Of a stretch of DNA of 64,000 nucleotides, positions 63,835 to 64,000 are shown one piece after another. This DNA comes from Cordylochernes scorpioides (lineage: Eukaryota > Arthropoda > Arachnida > Pseudoscorpiones > Chernetidae), in contig CP092870.1 of the NCBI GenBank assembly GCA_030710605.1, positions 53,705,921 to 53,769,920 on the forward strand. Reading direction: 5' to 3'. Each line of letters begins with the position of its first letter. Position 1 is the first letter of the stretch. Position numbers and translations under genes: made by a program. The notes beneath the pieces were generated by a model. The model worked only from the letters and a program-made list of their open reading frames with translations, was not told the origin of the DNA and did not search any database.

Positions 63835-64000
63835 ATTAATTAATCAATTATGTATTCTCCGTTATTATTTACAACCTCCTCCCAACGTTCACTAGTTTGT
63901 TGATGCCGTTCCACCAAAAATTGCCCAGTCTGGTGTCGAAGAAGTTGTTGAGCCAGGTTTTGAGGTCCTCTTCATCATCGAAGGTAGTGCCTATCATATA
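63835..64000 (-). pseudogene. Mariner transposase C terminus, cut by the window edge
   Basis: Minus strand reads TTFDDEEDLKTWLNNFFDTR and, after a one-base shift, ERWEEVVNNNGEYIID then TAA. Both are hallmarks of mariner C termini. Because the frame changes near 63900, at least one frameshift is present. The rest is outside the window. Confidence 0.75.

Overview
The window is eukaryotic, AT-rich, intron-containing animal DNA. Spliced Tudor-domain exons, invertebrate-type transposons and tRNA-derived SINEs point to an invertebrate, most likely an arthropod and perhaps a chelicerate. The species cannot be fixed from the sequence alone. Nearly all of the window is transposable elements nested in one another. 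The only well-supported host gene is at the right end.

Layout. 1-2 kb: internally deleted LINE with RNase H, split by a solo LTR. 2.9-10.6 kb: MITEs, two inverted arrays of a 123-bp satellite, and between them an intact Tigger transposon. 10.6-12.6 kb: SINE, Penelope-type hammerhead ribozymes and a small LTR-flanked element. 13-16 kb: a LINE on the minus strand. 16-21.5 kb: solo LTR, mariner relic, 125-bp tandem array, LINE 3' ends and a CpG-rich insert. 21.5-29.3 kb: nearly intact Ty3/Gypsy element with almost identical LTRs. 29.7-33.2 kb: more solo LTRs and a decayed LINE. 33.8-39.1 kb: a 5.3-kb LTR element with near-identical LTRs but no pol. 40-45.6 kb: Helitron 5' end joined to a degraded Gypsy element. 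45.9-50.6 kb: a protein-family copy broken in two by about 3 kb of insertions, including two head-to-head Penelope GIY-YIG fragments. 50.9-51.3 kb: complete non-autonomous Helitron. 53.8-58.0 kb: piggyBac nested in a Tigger-like element, then an intact Tc1-like element. 58.4-63.6 kb: three exons of a PHF20/MBD-R2-like chromatin reader whose introns are full of MITEs, SINEs and LINE pieces. 63.8 kb to the end: mariner C terminus running off the window.

Recurring themes: seven of the eight LTR insertions whose flanks can be read duplicated TATA or ATAT; two LTR elements share a tRNA-Ser-like primer site, and one of them carries three extra copies of that site inside each LTR; hammerhead motifs recur at four places; and the 123-bp satellite (41 codons) sits beside the same coding fragment at two loci, suggesting where it came from.
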